A stretch of DNA of 64,000 nt, from assembly GCF_029714945.1 (NCBI RefSeq), contig NZ_CP121634.1:2997001-3061000 (forward strand). The letters run 5' to 3'. Source of the stretch: Bradyrhizobium sp. CIAT3101. Its GTDB lineage: Bacteria; Pseudomonadota; Alphaproteobacteria; Rhizobiales; Xanthobacteraceae. Positions 41,713 to 50,504 of this stretch are shown one piece after another. Under the pieces are notes generated by a model, which saw only the letters and a list, made by a program, of their open reading frames with translations, did no database searches and was not told where the DNA came from. Position 1 is the stretch's first letter. Every line of letters starts with the position of its first letter. The position numbers were made by a program, and so were the translations under genes.

Positions 41713-44499
41713 TTGGCCACCTCCGTCAACGTTAGTGCGACCAACAACGCAGACATCGACGGCCTGCTGGCGGGTACCAAATGGTCCGGCACGATCAGCT
41801 ACAGCTTCCCCACGTCGTCCAGCACCTATGCCAATCCCTACTCCGGCGGCAGTGGCGAACCGACGACGTCGGGCTTTTCGGCTGCGCCGACCCAGATGCA
41901 AGCGGCGATCAACTACGCCATTGCGCTGATCCAGAGCTACACCAACGCCAGCATCACGTATAACGGCTCGGGCTCCGCCGACATCATGGTCGCGCAATCG
42001 CCCGCGGCCAATCCGACCTCCTACGCCTATTACCCCGGCAACTACGCGGCCGGCGGCGACGTCTGGTTCGGCACGCAGTACGACTACACGCAGGCACAGC
42101 TCGGCAACTACTATTTCACGACGGCTCTGCACGAGCTCGGGCATGCCATGGGCCTCAAGCATAGCCAGGAGACCGGCGGCGTCGCCAATGTCGCGGTGCC
42201 GAGCGCGCATGACGACAGCGAATACACCGTCATGAGCTATCGCAGCTATGTCGGTGGGCCCCTGACCGGCTACACCAATGAAGCCTACGGATATCCGCAG
42301 ACCTATATGGCCAACGATATCCTCGCCCTGCAGACACTGTATGGCGCGAACTACAATACTCAGAGCGGCAACACCGTCTACACCTGGAGCCCGACGACGG
42401 GGCAGGAGTTCATCAACGGCGTCGGGCAGCTCGCGCCGGGTGGCGGCGTCGGCGGCTCGGCCAACCGCATCTACGACACGGTCTGGGACGGCAATGGCGT
42501 CGATACCTACGACCTGTCGAACTACACGACGAATCTCACGATCAATCTCAATCCCGGCGCTTCGTCGGTGTTCTCCACCACGCAGTTGGCCTATCTCGGC
42601 AACGGCCATTACGCCGCCGGCAACGTCTACAACGCCTATCTCTACAATGGCGACGCGCGCTCCTATATCGACAACGCCACGGGCGGCTCCGGCAACGACA
42701 TCATCATCGGCAATGCCATCGCCAATATCCTGAAGGGCGGTGCCGGTAACGACACAATCACCGGCGGTGGCGGCAACGACACCATCGACGGCGGTCCCGG
42801 TACGGATACGGCGGTGTATTCGGGCAGCCGCGCGAACTACGGCATCGCCTACAATGCGAATTCGCAGACATTTACATTCACGGATCTACGTTCGGGTTCG
42901 CCCGACGGCACCGATACGGTCACCAACGTCGAGAATTTTCAGTTCGCCGACGGGACGATCTCGAGCGCCTTGCTGATCAGCCAGCTCCTTCCCCCGGTCG
43001 TGGTCGAGGCGGTCGGCGTCACCAGCCTGGTGGAGAGTGGCGGTAACTATCTGCTCAATCCGACGGCCGGCGGCAGCGGGCCGGTGCTGAAATATCAGGG
43101 AGCAGCCGTCACGGTCGGCGAGTTCAGCGGTTACACGCCGCTCGGCGTCGAGCAGACTTCAACCGGCTACGAGGTGGCGTGGAAGATGGCTGGCGCCGAC
43201 CTGTATTCGGTGTGGAGCACCGATAGCAGCGGCAATTATACCGGAAATCTGTACATGCCTGGTTCCGGGTCCAGTGCAGCGTTCGAAGCGCTGGAGTCAA
43301 GCTTTCATCAGGACCTGAACGGTGACGGCACAATCGGCCTGGCGGCTATTGTCGGCACTGTGACCGAAGCGTTCGGATCGACCAGCCTGGTGCAAGTCGG
43401 TCAGAATTTTTATCTCGACGACATCAGCACCAACACCGGCCCAACGTTGAAATTTGGCGGAGTGGCCGTGGTCGCCGGTCAGTTCGGCGGTTACACGCCG
43501 ATTGGTGTCGAGCAGACTTCGACCGGCTACGAGGTGGCCTGGAAGGTCGCGGGCGCCGATACGTATTCGGTGTGGAGCACCGATAGCAACGGCAACTACA
43601 CCGGAAACTACTATCAGCCCGGTCCCGGCTCCGGCGCAGCGCTGGAAGCGCTGGAGCCCAGCTTCCATCAGGACCTGAACGGTGATGGCGTGATCGGCGT
43701 TCCGGTGCCTGCCGGCACCGTGGTTGAGGCACTGGGATCGACGAGCCTGGTGCAGGCCGGTCAGAATTTCTATCTGAAAGACATCAGTGCCGGTACCGGC
43801 CCGACGTTGAAATATGGCGGGGTGGCTGTGGTCGCCGGCCAGTTCGGCGGTTACACGCCCATCGGTGTCGAGCAGACTTCGACCGGCTACGAGGTGGCCT
43901 GGAAAGTCGCGGGCGCCGATACGTATTCGGTGTGGAGCACCGACAGCAACGGCAATTACACCGGAAACTCCTATCAGCCTGGTCCCGGCTCCAACGCGGC
44001 GCTCGAAACGCTGGAGACAAGCTTCCATCAGGACTTGAATGGTGATGGTGTGATCGGCGTGGCGACTATTGTCGGCACTGTGATCGAAGCGCAGGGGGCA
44101 ACGAGCCTCGTGCAGGTCGGTCAGAATTTCTATCTGAAAGACATCAGCACTGGTACCGGCCCAACGTTGAAATATGGCGGGGCGGCCGTGACCGCCGGTC
44201 AGTTTGGCGGTTACACGCCGCTCGGCGTCGAGCAGACTTCAACCGGCTACGAGGTGGCGTGGAAGATGGCCGGCGCCGATCTGTATTCGGTGTGGAGCAC
44301 CGATAGCAGCGGCAATTATACCGGAAATCTGTACATGCCTGGTTCCGGGTCCAGTGCAGCGTTCGAAGCGCTCGAGGCAAGCTTCCATCAGGACCTGAAC
44401 GGTGACACCGTGATCGGCGCCCATGCAAATATCCCCGATCCGAATGCTGCCGCCGTTTCCGGTCCCGGCCTGCTCGCAAGCCATTGGCACATTGTCTAG
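41713..44499 (+). CDS. Serralysin-like M10 metalloprotease with RTX and four 120-residue repeats
   Basis: A 928-residue protein without N-terminal signal. Residues 140-150 are the zinc site HELGHAMGLKH of M10B metzincins, with the Met-turn at M174 in TVMSYRSY. RTX nonapeptides follow at about 335-360 (GGAGNDTITGGGGNDTIDGG). From about residue 430 there are four 120-residue repeats, each containing GVEQTSTGYEVAWK and ending in HQDLNGDGVIG, an EF-hand/dockerin-like calcium loop; in the last copy the loop reads DLNGDTVIG. The start is TTG 41713 with GGAG seven bases before. Type I secretion is expected, but no exporter or inhibitor gene adjoins. Confidence 0.9.
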   Translation: MATSVNVSATNNADIDGLLAGTKWSGTISYSFPTSSSTYANPYSGGSGEPTTSGFSAAPTQMQAAINYAIALIQSYTNASITYNGSGSADIMVAQSPAANPTSYAYYPGNYAAGGDVWFGTQYDYTQAQLGNYYFTTALHELGHAMGLKHSQETGGVANVAVPSAHDDSEYTVMSYRSYVGGPLTGYTNEAYGYPQTYMANDILALQTLYGANYNTQSGNTVYTWSPTTGQEFINGVGQLAPGGGVGGSANRIYDTVWDGNGVDTYDLSNYTTNLTINLNPGASSVFSTTQLAYLGNGHYAAGNVYNAYLYNGDARSYIDNATGGSGNDIIIGNAIANILKGGAGNDTITGGGGNDTIDGGPGTDTAVYSGSRANYGIAYNANSQTFTFTDLRSGSPDGTDTVTNVENFQFADGTISSALLISQLLPPVVVEAVGVTSLVESGGNYLLNPTAGGSGPVLKYQGAAVTVGEFSGYTPLGVEQTSTGYEVAWKMAGADLYSVWSTDSSGNYTGNLYMPGSGSSAAFEALESSFHQDLNGDGTIGLAAIVGTVTEAFGSTSLVQVGQNFYLDDISTNTGPTLKFGGVAVVAGQFGGYTPIGVEQTSTGYEVAWKVAGADTYSVWSTDSNGNYTGNYYQPGPGSGAALEALEPSFHQDLNGDGVIGVPVPAGTVVEALGSTSLVQAGQNFYLKDISAGTGPTLKYGGVAVVAGQFGGYTPIGVEQTSTGYEVAWKVAGADTYSVWSTDSNGNYTGNSYQPGPGSNAALETLETSFHQDLNGDGVIGVATIVGTVIEAQGATSLVQVGQNFYLKDISTGTGPTLKYGGAAVTAGQFGGYTPLGVEQTSTGYEVAWKMAGADLYSVWSTDSSGNYTGNLYMPGSGSSAAFEALEASFHQDLNGDTVIGAHANIPDPNAAAVSGPGLLASHWHIV
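43000..44432 (+). repeat. Four tandem 360-bp repeats in the serralysin gene
   Basis: The marker GGTTACACGCCG recurs at 43129, 43489, 43849 and 44209, exactly 360 bp apart. Over roughly 165 bp after the marker, copies 1 and 4 differ at only a couple of positions, while copies 2 and 3 resemble each other, giving an A-B-B-A order. Outer limits are approximate. Confidence 0.85.
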
Positions 44500-44514
44500 A
44501 TCCGACGGGACCAC

Positions 44515-44596
44515 CGATCGGCACTGCCGATAGGGCCGATCTTGTTGCATGCCCCTGGGCGGACGACCATCATGGGGCGTCTTTTGTTGCGGTCGG
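44515..44596 (+). terminator. Possible terminator after the serralysin gene
   Basis: The 135-bp gap holds a small ATCGGC-ACT-GCCGAT hairpin (44517-44531) and then GCCCC...GGGGC ending in GTCTTTTGTT. The second structure with its T-rich tail is the better candidate. Confidence 0.4.
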
Positions 44597-44634
44597 CCCG
44601 TAAACGGATATAACGGCCCGGTGAGGGTATTCCA

Positions 44635-45303
44635 TTGCAGAAGCAGCAAATCGTCATTTTTGGTACAGGCGAAATTGCGGAACTGGCAGATTTCTATTTT
44701 TCACAAGATTCACGCTACGAAGTAGCGGGCTTTACCGTCGATGCTGCGTTCCAGAAGCAGTCGGAATTTCGCGGCCGGCCGGTCGTGGCGTTCGAAGACG
44801 TCGCTACGAAATTCGCGCCCGAAAGCAACGATATGTTCGTCGCTGTCAGCTACGCGAAGATCAATGCGGTTCGGGCCGAAAAGGTCGCGGCCGTCCGCGC
44901 CAAGGGTTACCGGCTTGCGACTTATCTGAGCAGTCGCGCCACGGTGTTTCCCGGGTTCGAGGCGAAGGAGAATTGCTTCATTCTGGAAGACAATACGATC
45001 CAGCCATTCGCGACGGTCGGCGCCAACGTGACGCTCTGGAGCGGCAACCATATCGGCCATCACTCGACCATCGAGGACGACGTCTTTCTGGCGTCGCATG
45101 TCGTGGTGTCCGGCGGCGTGCGGATCGGGCAGGGGAGTTTCGTCGGCGTCAATGTCACGATCCGCGATCACGTCACGATCGGCAAGAAGTGCGTGCTTGG
45201 CGCCGGGGCCTTGGTGCTGGAAGATCAGCCGGATTTTTCAGTCGTGGCACCGCGCGGAACCGAGCGCTCGGCGGTACCGAGCACACGCCTTAGAAATTTG
45301 TGA
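44635..45303 (+). CDS. NeuD-like sugar O/N-acyltransferase (left-handed beta-helix)
   Basis: A 222-residue protein. The N-terminal Rossmann-like domain (IVIFGTGEIAELADFYF) is the PglD/NeuD substrate-binding module. The C-terminal part shows hexapeptide repeats (IQPFATVGANVTLWSGNHIG, VRIGQGSFVGVNVTI) of the left-handed beta-helix acyl-CoA transferases; the His in GHHSTIEDD suits the catalytic base. TTG 44635 follows GAGGGT. It probably acetylates an amino sugar or sugar hydroxyl in glycan synthesis. The downstream gene overlaps by four bases. Confidence 0.88.
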   Translation: MQKQQIVIFGTGEIAELADFYFSQDSRYEVAGFTVDAAFQKQSEFRGRPVVAFEDVATKFAPESNDMFVAVSYAKINAVRAEKVAAVRAKGYRLATYLSSRATVFPGFEAKENCFILEDNTIQPFATVGANVTLWSGNHIGHHSTIEDDVFLASHVVVSGGVRIGQGSFVGVNVTIRDHVTIGKKCVLGAGALVLEDQPDFSVVAPRGTERSAVPSTRLRNL

Positions 45304-46229
45304 GACCAGGAATGGCCTGGCGGCGTCTCGGCCAAGTCTTCGCTCCCGACGGCAAATCGCCCTGGGCGCATAGCCATGCCGCGCTTCCGGCGCCTGTCCA
45401 CCTCGCGGGCGACATCTTTCGCTTTTTCTACAGCTCGCGCGATACGGATAGACGTTCGCATGTCGGATGGGTGGACGTCGAAGTCTCTGATCGACCGCGC
45501 GTCGACGCCGCTGCACATGCGCCTGTGATGGCGCCGGGTGAGGACGGCGCCTTCGACGACAGCGGTGTCGGGGTCGGTTGCGTCGTCAAAACAGCAGACG
45601 GTTTTTCACTGTATTACATGGGCTGGAATCTCGGCATTCGTTCGCCGTGGCGGAATGCAATCGGATTGGCGCAATCGCAGACGCTGTCGAGGGCGTTCGA
45701 TCGTTTTTCGCCGGGGCCGATCCTCGATCGTTCGCCCGAGGACCCCTACACCCTTTCTTATCCAAGCGTATTGCGGCTCGGACCCGGCGACTGGTGGATG
45801 TGGTACGGCTCCAACCTTGCGCCCGCCGTCGGCAATGCAGACATGCAGCATGCCATTAAGGTCGCGCGTTCCAGAGATGGCGTTCGCTGGACACGTGATG
45901 GCACAGTTGCCGTCGGTTTTGCGACGGCCGCGGAATATGCGCTCGCACGTCCCAGCGTCGTGCAGATCGGCGAAAAGCTGTTGATGTGTTTCGCCTGTCG
46001 TGGCGAGCGCTACAGTATCGGTGCGGCATCGAGCCATGACGGCTTGAACTGGACGCGGCTTGACGAAGCGATGGGACTGAGCCCGTCAAGCAGCGGATGG
46101 GATAGCGAGATGACCTGCTATCCGGCCCTGTTCTGGCATCGGGAACGGCTTTGGCTCGCTCATAACGGCAACGGCTATGGCGCGACCGGTTTCGGCCTGG
46201 CGGTCTGGGAAGGCGAACTTCCACTCTAG
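45300..46229 (+). CDS. Beta-propeller glycosidase-like protein
   Basis: A 309-residue protein with repeated propeller-blade strands such as FRFFYSSRDTDRRSHVGW, SLYYMGWN, WWMWYGSN and LLMCFACRGERYSIGAA, typical of GH32/43/62-type five-bladed propellers. No signal peptide is visible, which is unusual for a secreted glycosidase and suggests a cytoplasmic or glycan-assembly role. GTG 45300 overlaps the acyltransferase stop (GTGA); ATG 45312 is an alternative. Coupling with the NeuD-like gene points to modification of the same sugar. Exact family is uncertain. Confidence 0.7.
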   Translation: MRPGMAWRRLGQVFAPDGKSPWAHSHAALPAPVHLAGDIFRFFYSSRDTDRRSHVGWVDVEVSDRPRVDAAAHAPVMAPGEDGAFDDSGVGVGCVVKTADGFSLYYMGWNLGIRSPWRNAIGLAQSQTLSRAFDRFSPGPILDRSPEDPYTLSYPSVLRLGPGDWWMWYGSNLAPAVGNADMQHAIKVARSRDGVRWTRDGTVAVGFATAAEYALARPSVVQIGEKLLMCFACRGERYSIGAASSHDGLNWTRLDEAMGLSPSSSGWDSEMTCYPALFWHRERLWLAHNGNGYGATGFGLAVWEGELPL

Positions 46230-46294
46230 GGCGTGCTTCAACCAGGTAGCGGCATGCTTGCCGGGAAGTCGGCTTCGCCCTTTCGAGTTGTACT

Positions 46295-47074
46295 CTAATC
46301 GGGTACCCGGCCCATACCCATCATGACGACGCCGAGGCCGGTTCGGTAAAACAGTCTCTGGATCAGGAAGAGGGGGTACAGCGTCACCCGGTTCAGAATG
46401 ATCCGTACCCAGGAGGGAAACACCGTCTTCCAGGGTATTTCCCGGATGCCACTCGTCTCGGTCTGCTCTCTCTGGCTCTCGTTTTTTTTCGCGGCCGCGC
46501 CGCTGCGGATGATCATCCACAGACTGACCTTGAACAGCATGTTGATGGTGGGAACGCCAACCGACCAGACCGAGGTCTGGTCCAGATTGGCCTTGCGCAA
46601 AACCGCGTCCAGGTCGTCGCGGTCATAACGGCGGAAATGGCCGACGGTCTCGTCTTCCAGGGACCAGTGGTCGCGACGTCCGGGAACCCCGAGGATGATG
46701 TTGCCGCCCGGTTTTACAAACTTCGCGATCTTCTGCAGGAACGCCACATCGTCCTCGATGTGCTCCATGACCATGTAGCTGATGGCAAGGTCCACCTTGA
46801 CGAAATCGTCGGGCAGGTCGTGCAGGTCGCCAAGTTTCAGCCGGTATTTGCCCTGCTGGATGTAGGGATCGAGCAGCGTCGCGGCGACTTCCAGCGCGCG
46901 CTCGGAAAAATCGATTCCGACGCCGGTGAGGCCTTCATCGCATAACAGCTTGGAGAGATCGCCGCCACCGCAGCCGACATCGAGAAAGGTCGCCCCGCCG
47001 CGTTGCCTGAACGCGTCGCGAAGCGCCTCCTGAGTGCAGAAGCTGCCGGGCGGGTTGATCCGTACGAATTTCAT
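46295..47074 (-). CDS. Class I SAM-dependent methyltransferase
   Basis: A 259-residue methyltransferase with motif I FLDVGCGGGDLSKLL near residue 30, GVGIDFSERALEVA, and the post-motif stretch DLAISYMVMEHIEDDVAFL. The C-terminal 80 residues are basic with hydrophobic patches (INMLFKVSLWMII, LYPLFLIQRLF), suggesting membrane contact, as for UbiE/UbiG-like or glycan methylases acting on lipid-linked sugars. It is the last gene of the leftward five-gene set. ATG 47074 is preceded by AGGGA. Confidence 0.85.
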   Translation of the reverse strand: MKFVRINPPGSFCTQEALRDAFRQRGGATFLDVGCGGGDLSKLLCDEGLTGVGIDFSERALEVAATLLDPYIQQGKYRLKLGDLHDLPDDFVKVDLAISYMVMEHIEDDVAFLQKIAKFVKPGGNIILGVPGRRDHWSLEDETVGHFRRYDRDDLDAVLRKANLDQTSVWSVGVPTINMLFKVSLWMIIRSGAAAKKNESQREQTETSGIREIPWKTVFPSWVRIILNRVTLYPLFLIQRLFYRTGLGVVMMGMGRVPD

Positions 47075-47161
47075 TTTGGTGATGTCCCTGGGAGCCGGTC
47101 CTGCTCAGCATGTTCTGCTGCTTGCATGTTGCGACCAAAATGGTTCCGTCCGGCGTACCCG

Positions 47162-47983
47162 CTATGACTTCTTGCTGCGCGACGCCAGATATCCGGTAAC
47201 TGAGCCGGGCGTACGGACCTCATATCCCAGCAATTTGCGGAGCTGAGCGTCGGTCGTGAATTTCTCGCCGAGTGCGGCCGGCAAATCGATTTGTTGGCGC
47301 AGCAGCGGGATCGTATAGACGTGATTGACGGCGCGTCGCGGCCGATCGGTCGTGTTGACGCTGCCGGTGTGAAACATCATGCAATCGAGAATGATGAAGG
47401 AGCCGGCCGGCGCCACCACGGTGACCGCTTCGCTCGCCAGGAAACGGTCCGACGGAAAGGCCTCAAGCCGATGCGAAGCGGGCAACACCTGGGTTGCGCC
47501 GTTCTCGATCGTGAAGGCATCCAGGCAAAACAGCGCGTTGATCGCAAGCGGGCGGGACGAGACGAAGTGCTGATACGGCAAGTCGCGATGCCACGCACCT
47601 TGATTGTATCGTTCGGCGTGCGGCGGATTGATCACGCCGTTCTGCTGATTGAGGATGCTGTAGCCGGTAATCAGCCGATTGCAGATCTCGAGTATGGTCT
47701 TGTTGGTGGCGAGTTCGAGAAATAGCGGCTCATAAGCCATCGGCAATCTGACGGTGTTATGCTCGTCGAGCGCCTTCAGGGCCTCGATGCCGCCGTGTTC
47801 GGCGTAGTGACGCTGCCGCGCACGTTCGAATGCATCCGATAAACTGCCAAGCCAGCCCGAATCGTAGCCGCCATCGATCACGGCGTAGCCGAGCTGCCGG
47901 ATCGTTTCACAGGCATACGCGATGTCTGTCTCCGAGGCGGTTTGCTCGATAACGCCGTACCGTTTGGAATTGGCCGGTTGCAT
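47162..47983 (-). CDS. Phytanoyl-CoA dioxygenase (PhyH) family protein
   Basis: A 273-residue Fe(II)/2-oxoglutarate oxygenase-like protein. The metal triad can be read as His and Asp in AWHRDLPY and the distal His in MFHTGSVN; a downstream basic RPRRAVNHVY would bind the 2-oxoglutarate carboxylate. GAGGTCAC precedes the ATG at 47983. Bacterial PhyH proteins hydroxylate varied small molecules including sugars and secondary metabolites. Its place between another oxygenase and two methyltransferases suggests tailoring of a glycan or lipid-linked product. The substrate is unknown. Confidence 0.87.
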   Translation of the reverse strand: MQPANSKRYGVIEQTASETDIAYACETIRQLGYAVIDGGYDSGWLGSLSDAFERARQRHYAEHGGIEALKALDEHNTVRLPMAYEPLFLELATNKTILEICNRLITGYSILNQQNGVINPPHAERYNQGAWHRDLPYQHFVSSRPLAINALFCLDAFTIENGATQVLPASHRLEAFPSDRFLASEAVTVVAPAGSFIILDCMMFHTGSVNTTDRPRRAVNHVYTIPLLRQQIDLPAALGEKFTTDAQLRKLLGYEVRTPGSVTGYLASRSKKS

Positions 47984-48009
47984 GTGACCTCGTGCTGCTT
48001 CCGGATACG

Positions 48010-48750
48010 TCAGGCCGCCGGGACGGAGTAAAGATTCACGAAGGCGGCCAGCCGTCCGTCGGTCCGGGAAAAGTCGATAACCTGATCGAGGTCGACGTCC
48101 TCCACACCATGATAGGTGCGCCCGTCGAACAGGACCAGCGCGCCAAAGCCGGCATCGGTTTCGAGGTCGATGCGTTGCTTGTTGCCGTCATAGATGACGC
48201 CGCCGCCGGTGAAGAAGTCGGTATTCTTGCGGCTGAGAAGCACGCAGATCTGATAAAACGGTTTGGCGATCTCGGCACTGATGACCTGCGGAAAATGCGT
48301 GTCCCGATGCGTCGCCATGAAACCGCCGCCGCGCGGATAGTGATGGACCCGGCAGGCGTCCCAGAAACGTTCGCGTTCCGGATCGGACCCGAACGACAGG
48401 TCGACGCCCATCAGCTTGTTTCGGATCTGGATCATGGTCTTGAACAGCGATCCGAGCGCCGGGTAATTCTTGTCATTCGCGTCGAAGTAGATCGACTGCA
48501 AATTCTGGGCGTAACTCTCGCCAAGACCGTTGCTCGAGCCGATCGCAAGTTTTCTCCAAGGCTCGCTTGCGAGCGTGGTGTAGTGGAATTTCTCGCGCGT
48601 GGGATGCAATTTGGACGCCTGCAGGCAGCGTACATATTCGGCCCGGGCTTGCACGCTCGTCTGAGCGATCTCCGGATCGCGAAAAATCATGTATCCGTTC
48701 GAGTTCAGTTCGCGATCAATCTCGGCGGGATCGATTTCGGCTATGTTCAT
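48010..48750 (-). CDS. 2OG-Fe(II) oxygenase family protein
   Basis: A 246-residue protein. The probable iron ligands are His and Asp in THRDTHF and the distal His in TYHGVEDVDLD, with FVNLYSVP at the end of the double-stranded beta-helix. The sequence is not like the PhyH neighbour, so this is a second, independent oxygenase rather than a duplicate. It lies 26 bases before the PhyH gene and 144 after the methyltransferase on the same strand. Hydroxylation of a sugar, lipid or amino-acid decoration is likely; prolyl- and aspartyl-type activities cannot be excluded. Confidence 0.82.
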   Translation of the reverse strand: MNIAEIDPAEIDRELNSNGYMIFRDPEIAQTSVQARAEYVRCLQASKLHPTREKFHYTTLASEPWRKLAIGSSNGLGESYAQNLQSIYFDANDKNYPALGSLFKTMIQIRNKLMGVDLSFGSDPERERFWDACRVHHYPRGGGFMATHRDTHFPQVISAEIAKPFYQICVLLSRKNTDFFTGGGVIYDGNKQRIDLETDAGFGALVLFDGRTYHGVEDVDLDQVIDFSRTDGRLAAFVNLYSVPAA

Positions 48751-48894
48751 CTTTCAGTACCTCGGCTCGGAAGAGCCTGCATCCAGGCAGTCGTTGCCTC
48801 GCAAGATCAGCCCTTCCGGAGAAAATTCGAGCATTCACCGGTCGATTGATATCAATTGACCGGCGTTCTGCAACCCCCTAAGTCGGCGGGCGAA

Positions 48895-49539
48895 TCACCC
48901 CCGGTCGGGGTGCCGGACGAGAACGGTGAACTCGTAGAGCTCGTAGTCCTGCAACAGAGCGACCGAGCGTCCGTACTTCGCAAGGCAATGGCGCAGCATG
49001 GCAACCGGGTCGGCGTAATAAAGGTGGGGGCGCCGCCTTTCGGGGTCGCTCGACAGGCTCAGGATGTTGAATGCAAATCCGCGGCGGCCGGCGCGCGCGA
49101 GAGTATCGAGCGTGTCGTTGACATAGTCGATCCAGGCCTCCGCGGGAACGTCGCCCTTGACGTTGAAAATGCCGCTCGCGATGGCAAAGTCGGCCACTTC
49201 CTCCGGTTCGCTGCCGATGCGCCACTGACGATCCTCGCCCTCGCCATATAGCTCCCGCGCCTTCTCGATCATGCTCGCGGCAATATCATAGCCGGTGAAG
49301 CGGCCCTGAAACCCTTCGGAGCGGAGGAAGCGCAGGAAGTCTCCGAACCCGCAGCCGAGATCGATGACGCTGGCGTTTGGACTACCCTCGAGCAGACGAA
49401 GAAATTGCCTGTGGCGCCGATCGTGCGAAGCAGTCCCGTTCCAGTCCACGCCTTGCGAAGTCGTTCCGTGCTGCTCAAGCTTCGAAGCGTAATACGACGC
49501 CACTTGAGGCAGGATTGCAGCGTCAACCCGGTCCTTCAT
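48895..49539 (-). CDS. Class I SAM-dependent methyltransferase
   Basis: A 214-residue protein with motif I VIDLGCGFGDFLRFL around residue 60 and FTGYDIAASMIEKARELYG. The N-terminus opens with a WNG and DRRHRQF pattern seen in small trans-aconitate-type methyltransferases. Its ATGA overlaps the stop of the glycosyltransferase gene upstream, so expression is coupled. It probably methylates the sugar or lipid carrier handled by that enzyme. The acceptor is unknown. Confidence 0.87.
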   Translation of the reverse strand: MKDRVDAAILPQVASYYASKLEQHGTTSQGVDWNGTASHDRRHRQFLRLLEGSPNASVIDLGCGFGDFLRFLRSEGFQGRFTGYDIAASMIEKARELYGEGEDRQWRIGSEPEEVADFAIASGIFNVKGDVPAEAWIDYVNDTLDTLARAGRRGFAFNILSLSSDPERRRPHLYYADPVAMLRHCLAKYGRSVALLQDYELYEFTVLVRHPDRG

Positions 49540-50504
49540 CCGTTGATGTCCTTGTCTGGCGCGCTCGATTGCAGGACTGTCGCGCTTTCCGGATGATAGA
49601 TCCGGCGTATGATCGTGTACGGCCTGCGTTTTGTCTCGGCCAGGATGTTCGCAATGTAGATTCCAAAGATGCCGAGGACGAGGATGATGAGTCCGCCAAG
49701 AAACCAGATCGAGACGATCTCCGACGTGAACCCGTCGACGCCAACTCCCCGTGTGAAATACCGGCCCAGAAAAAAGATGATGACCGCAATTGACAGGCCG
49801 AATATCGAAAGGCCGACGTAGAAGATCAAATACAGCAATTTGCTCGACGTTGTCGTGATGTCGCGTATCGCCATTTCGACCCGTCGCCGGAAAGTATAGC
49901 TGGTGGGCGACAGCGAGAGTTTTTTGAGCGTAAGTGCTTGCTGGCGAAAGCCCGTCACCTCCCAGAGATGGGATATCGAGAACTCACGATCGCGATGCCG
50001 GACGAGAGCCTTGACGTATTCCCGTGTCATCAGGCGCGCGGTGAAGACGTTACGCGGAACCGGATGGTCGCTCAGGAGGTCGAGCAGACTGAAGAAGGTT
50101 GCGCCGGGCAACCTGGCGAAAACATTGCCGCGTCGCGTCGTCAGGATCCCATAGACGACGTCACAGTCGCCTTGCGAGAAGCGTTGATACAAAGCCGCGA
50201 GATCTTCCGGTTGCTCTTCGAGATCGCTGTCGATGAGAAAGACCATGTCGCCGGAGGCTTGGGCGAGACCCGTCATCATCGCCTTGTGGTGTCCGAAATT
50301 GCGGGACAGATCGACAATGACGACGCGTGGGTCGCTGCGCTGAATTTCAAGCGCGAGCTCGAGGCTGTTGTCCGGTGAGCCATCGTTGACGATGATCAGT
50401 TCGATATCGTCGGTGAGGGCTTCCGCGGCCTTCATTGCGCGGTTGTGGAACTCCTCGATGCTGGCGGCGGATCGATAGAGAGTTGTCACGATGGAGAGTT
50501 TCAC
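49536..50504 (-). CDS. Family 2 glycosyltransferase, ArnC/GtrB-like, membrane-anchored
   Basis: A 322-residue GT2 enzyme. The GT-A domain shows LSIVTTLYRSAASIEEF, IIVNDGSPDNSLELAL, DLSRNFGHHKAMMTGL and the metal site FLIDSDLEEQPEDL. Two C-terminal membrane helices (about 235-300) match ArnC and GtrB, which load undecaprenyl phosphate with a sugar. GTG 50504 has GGAG upstream. It leads the leftward set methyltransferase, oxygenase, oxygenase, methyltransferase, so it probably makes the lipid-linked sugar that the others decorate. Confidence 0.92.
   Translation of the reverse strand: MKLSIVTTLYRSAASIEEFHNRAMKAAEALTDDIELIIVNDGSPDNSLELALEIQRSDPRVVIVDLSRNFGHHKAMMTGLAQASGDMVFLIDSDLEEQPEDLAALYQRFSQGDCDVVYGILTTRRGNVFARLPGATFFSLLDLLSDHPVPRNVFTARLMTREYVKALVRHRDREFSISHLWEVTGFRQQALTLKKLSLSPTSYTFRRRVEMAIRDITTTSSKLLYLIFYVGLSIFGLSIAVIIFFLGRYFTRGVGVDGFTSEIVSIWFLGGLIILVLGIFGIYIANILAETKRRPYTIIRRIYHPESATVLQSSAPDKDING

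Noticed and set aside
43000..44432. CRISPR-like regular spacing
   Set aside because: The spacing is regular but units are 360 bp, wholly coding, and in frame in a protease gene.
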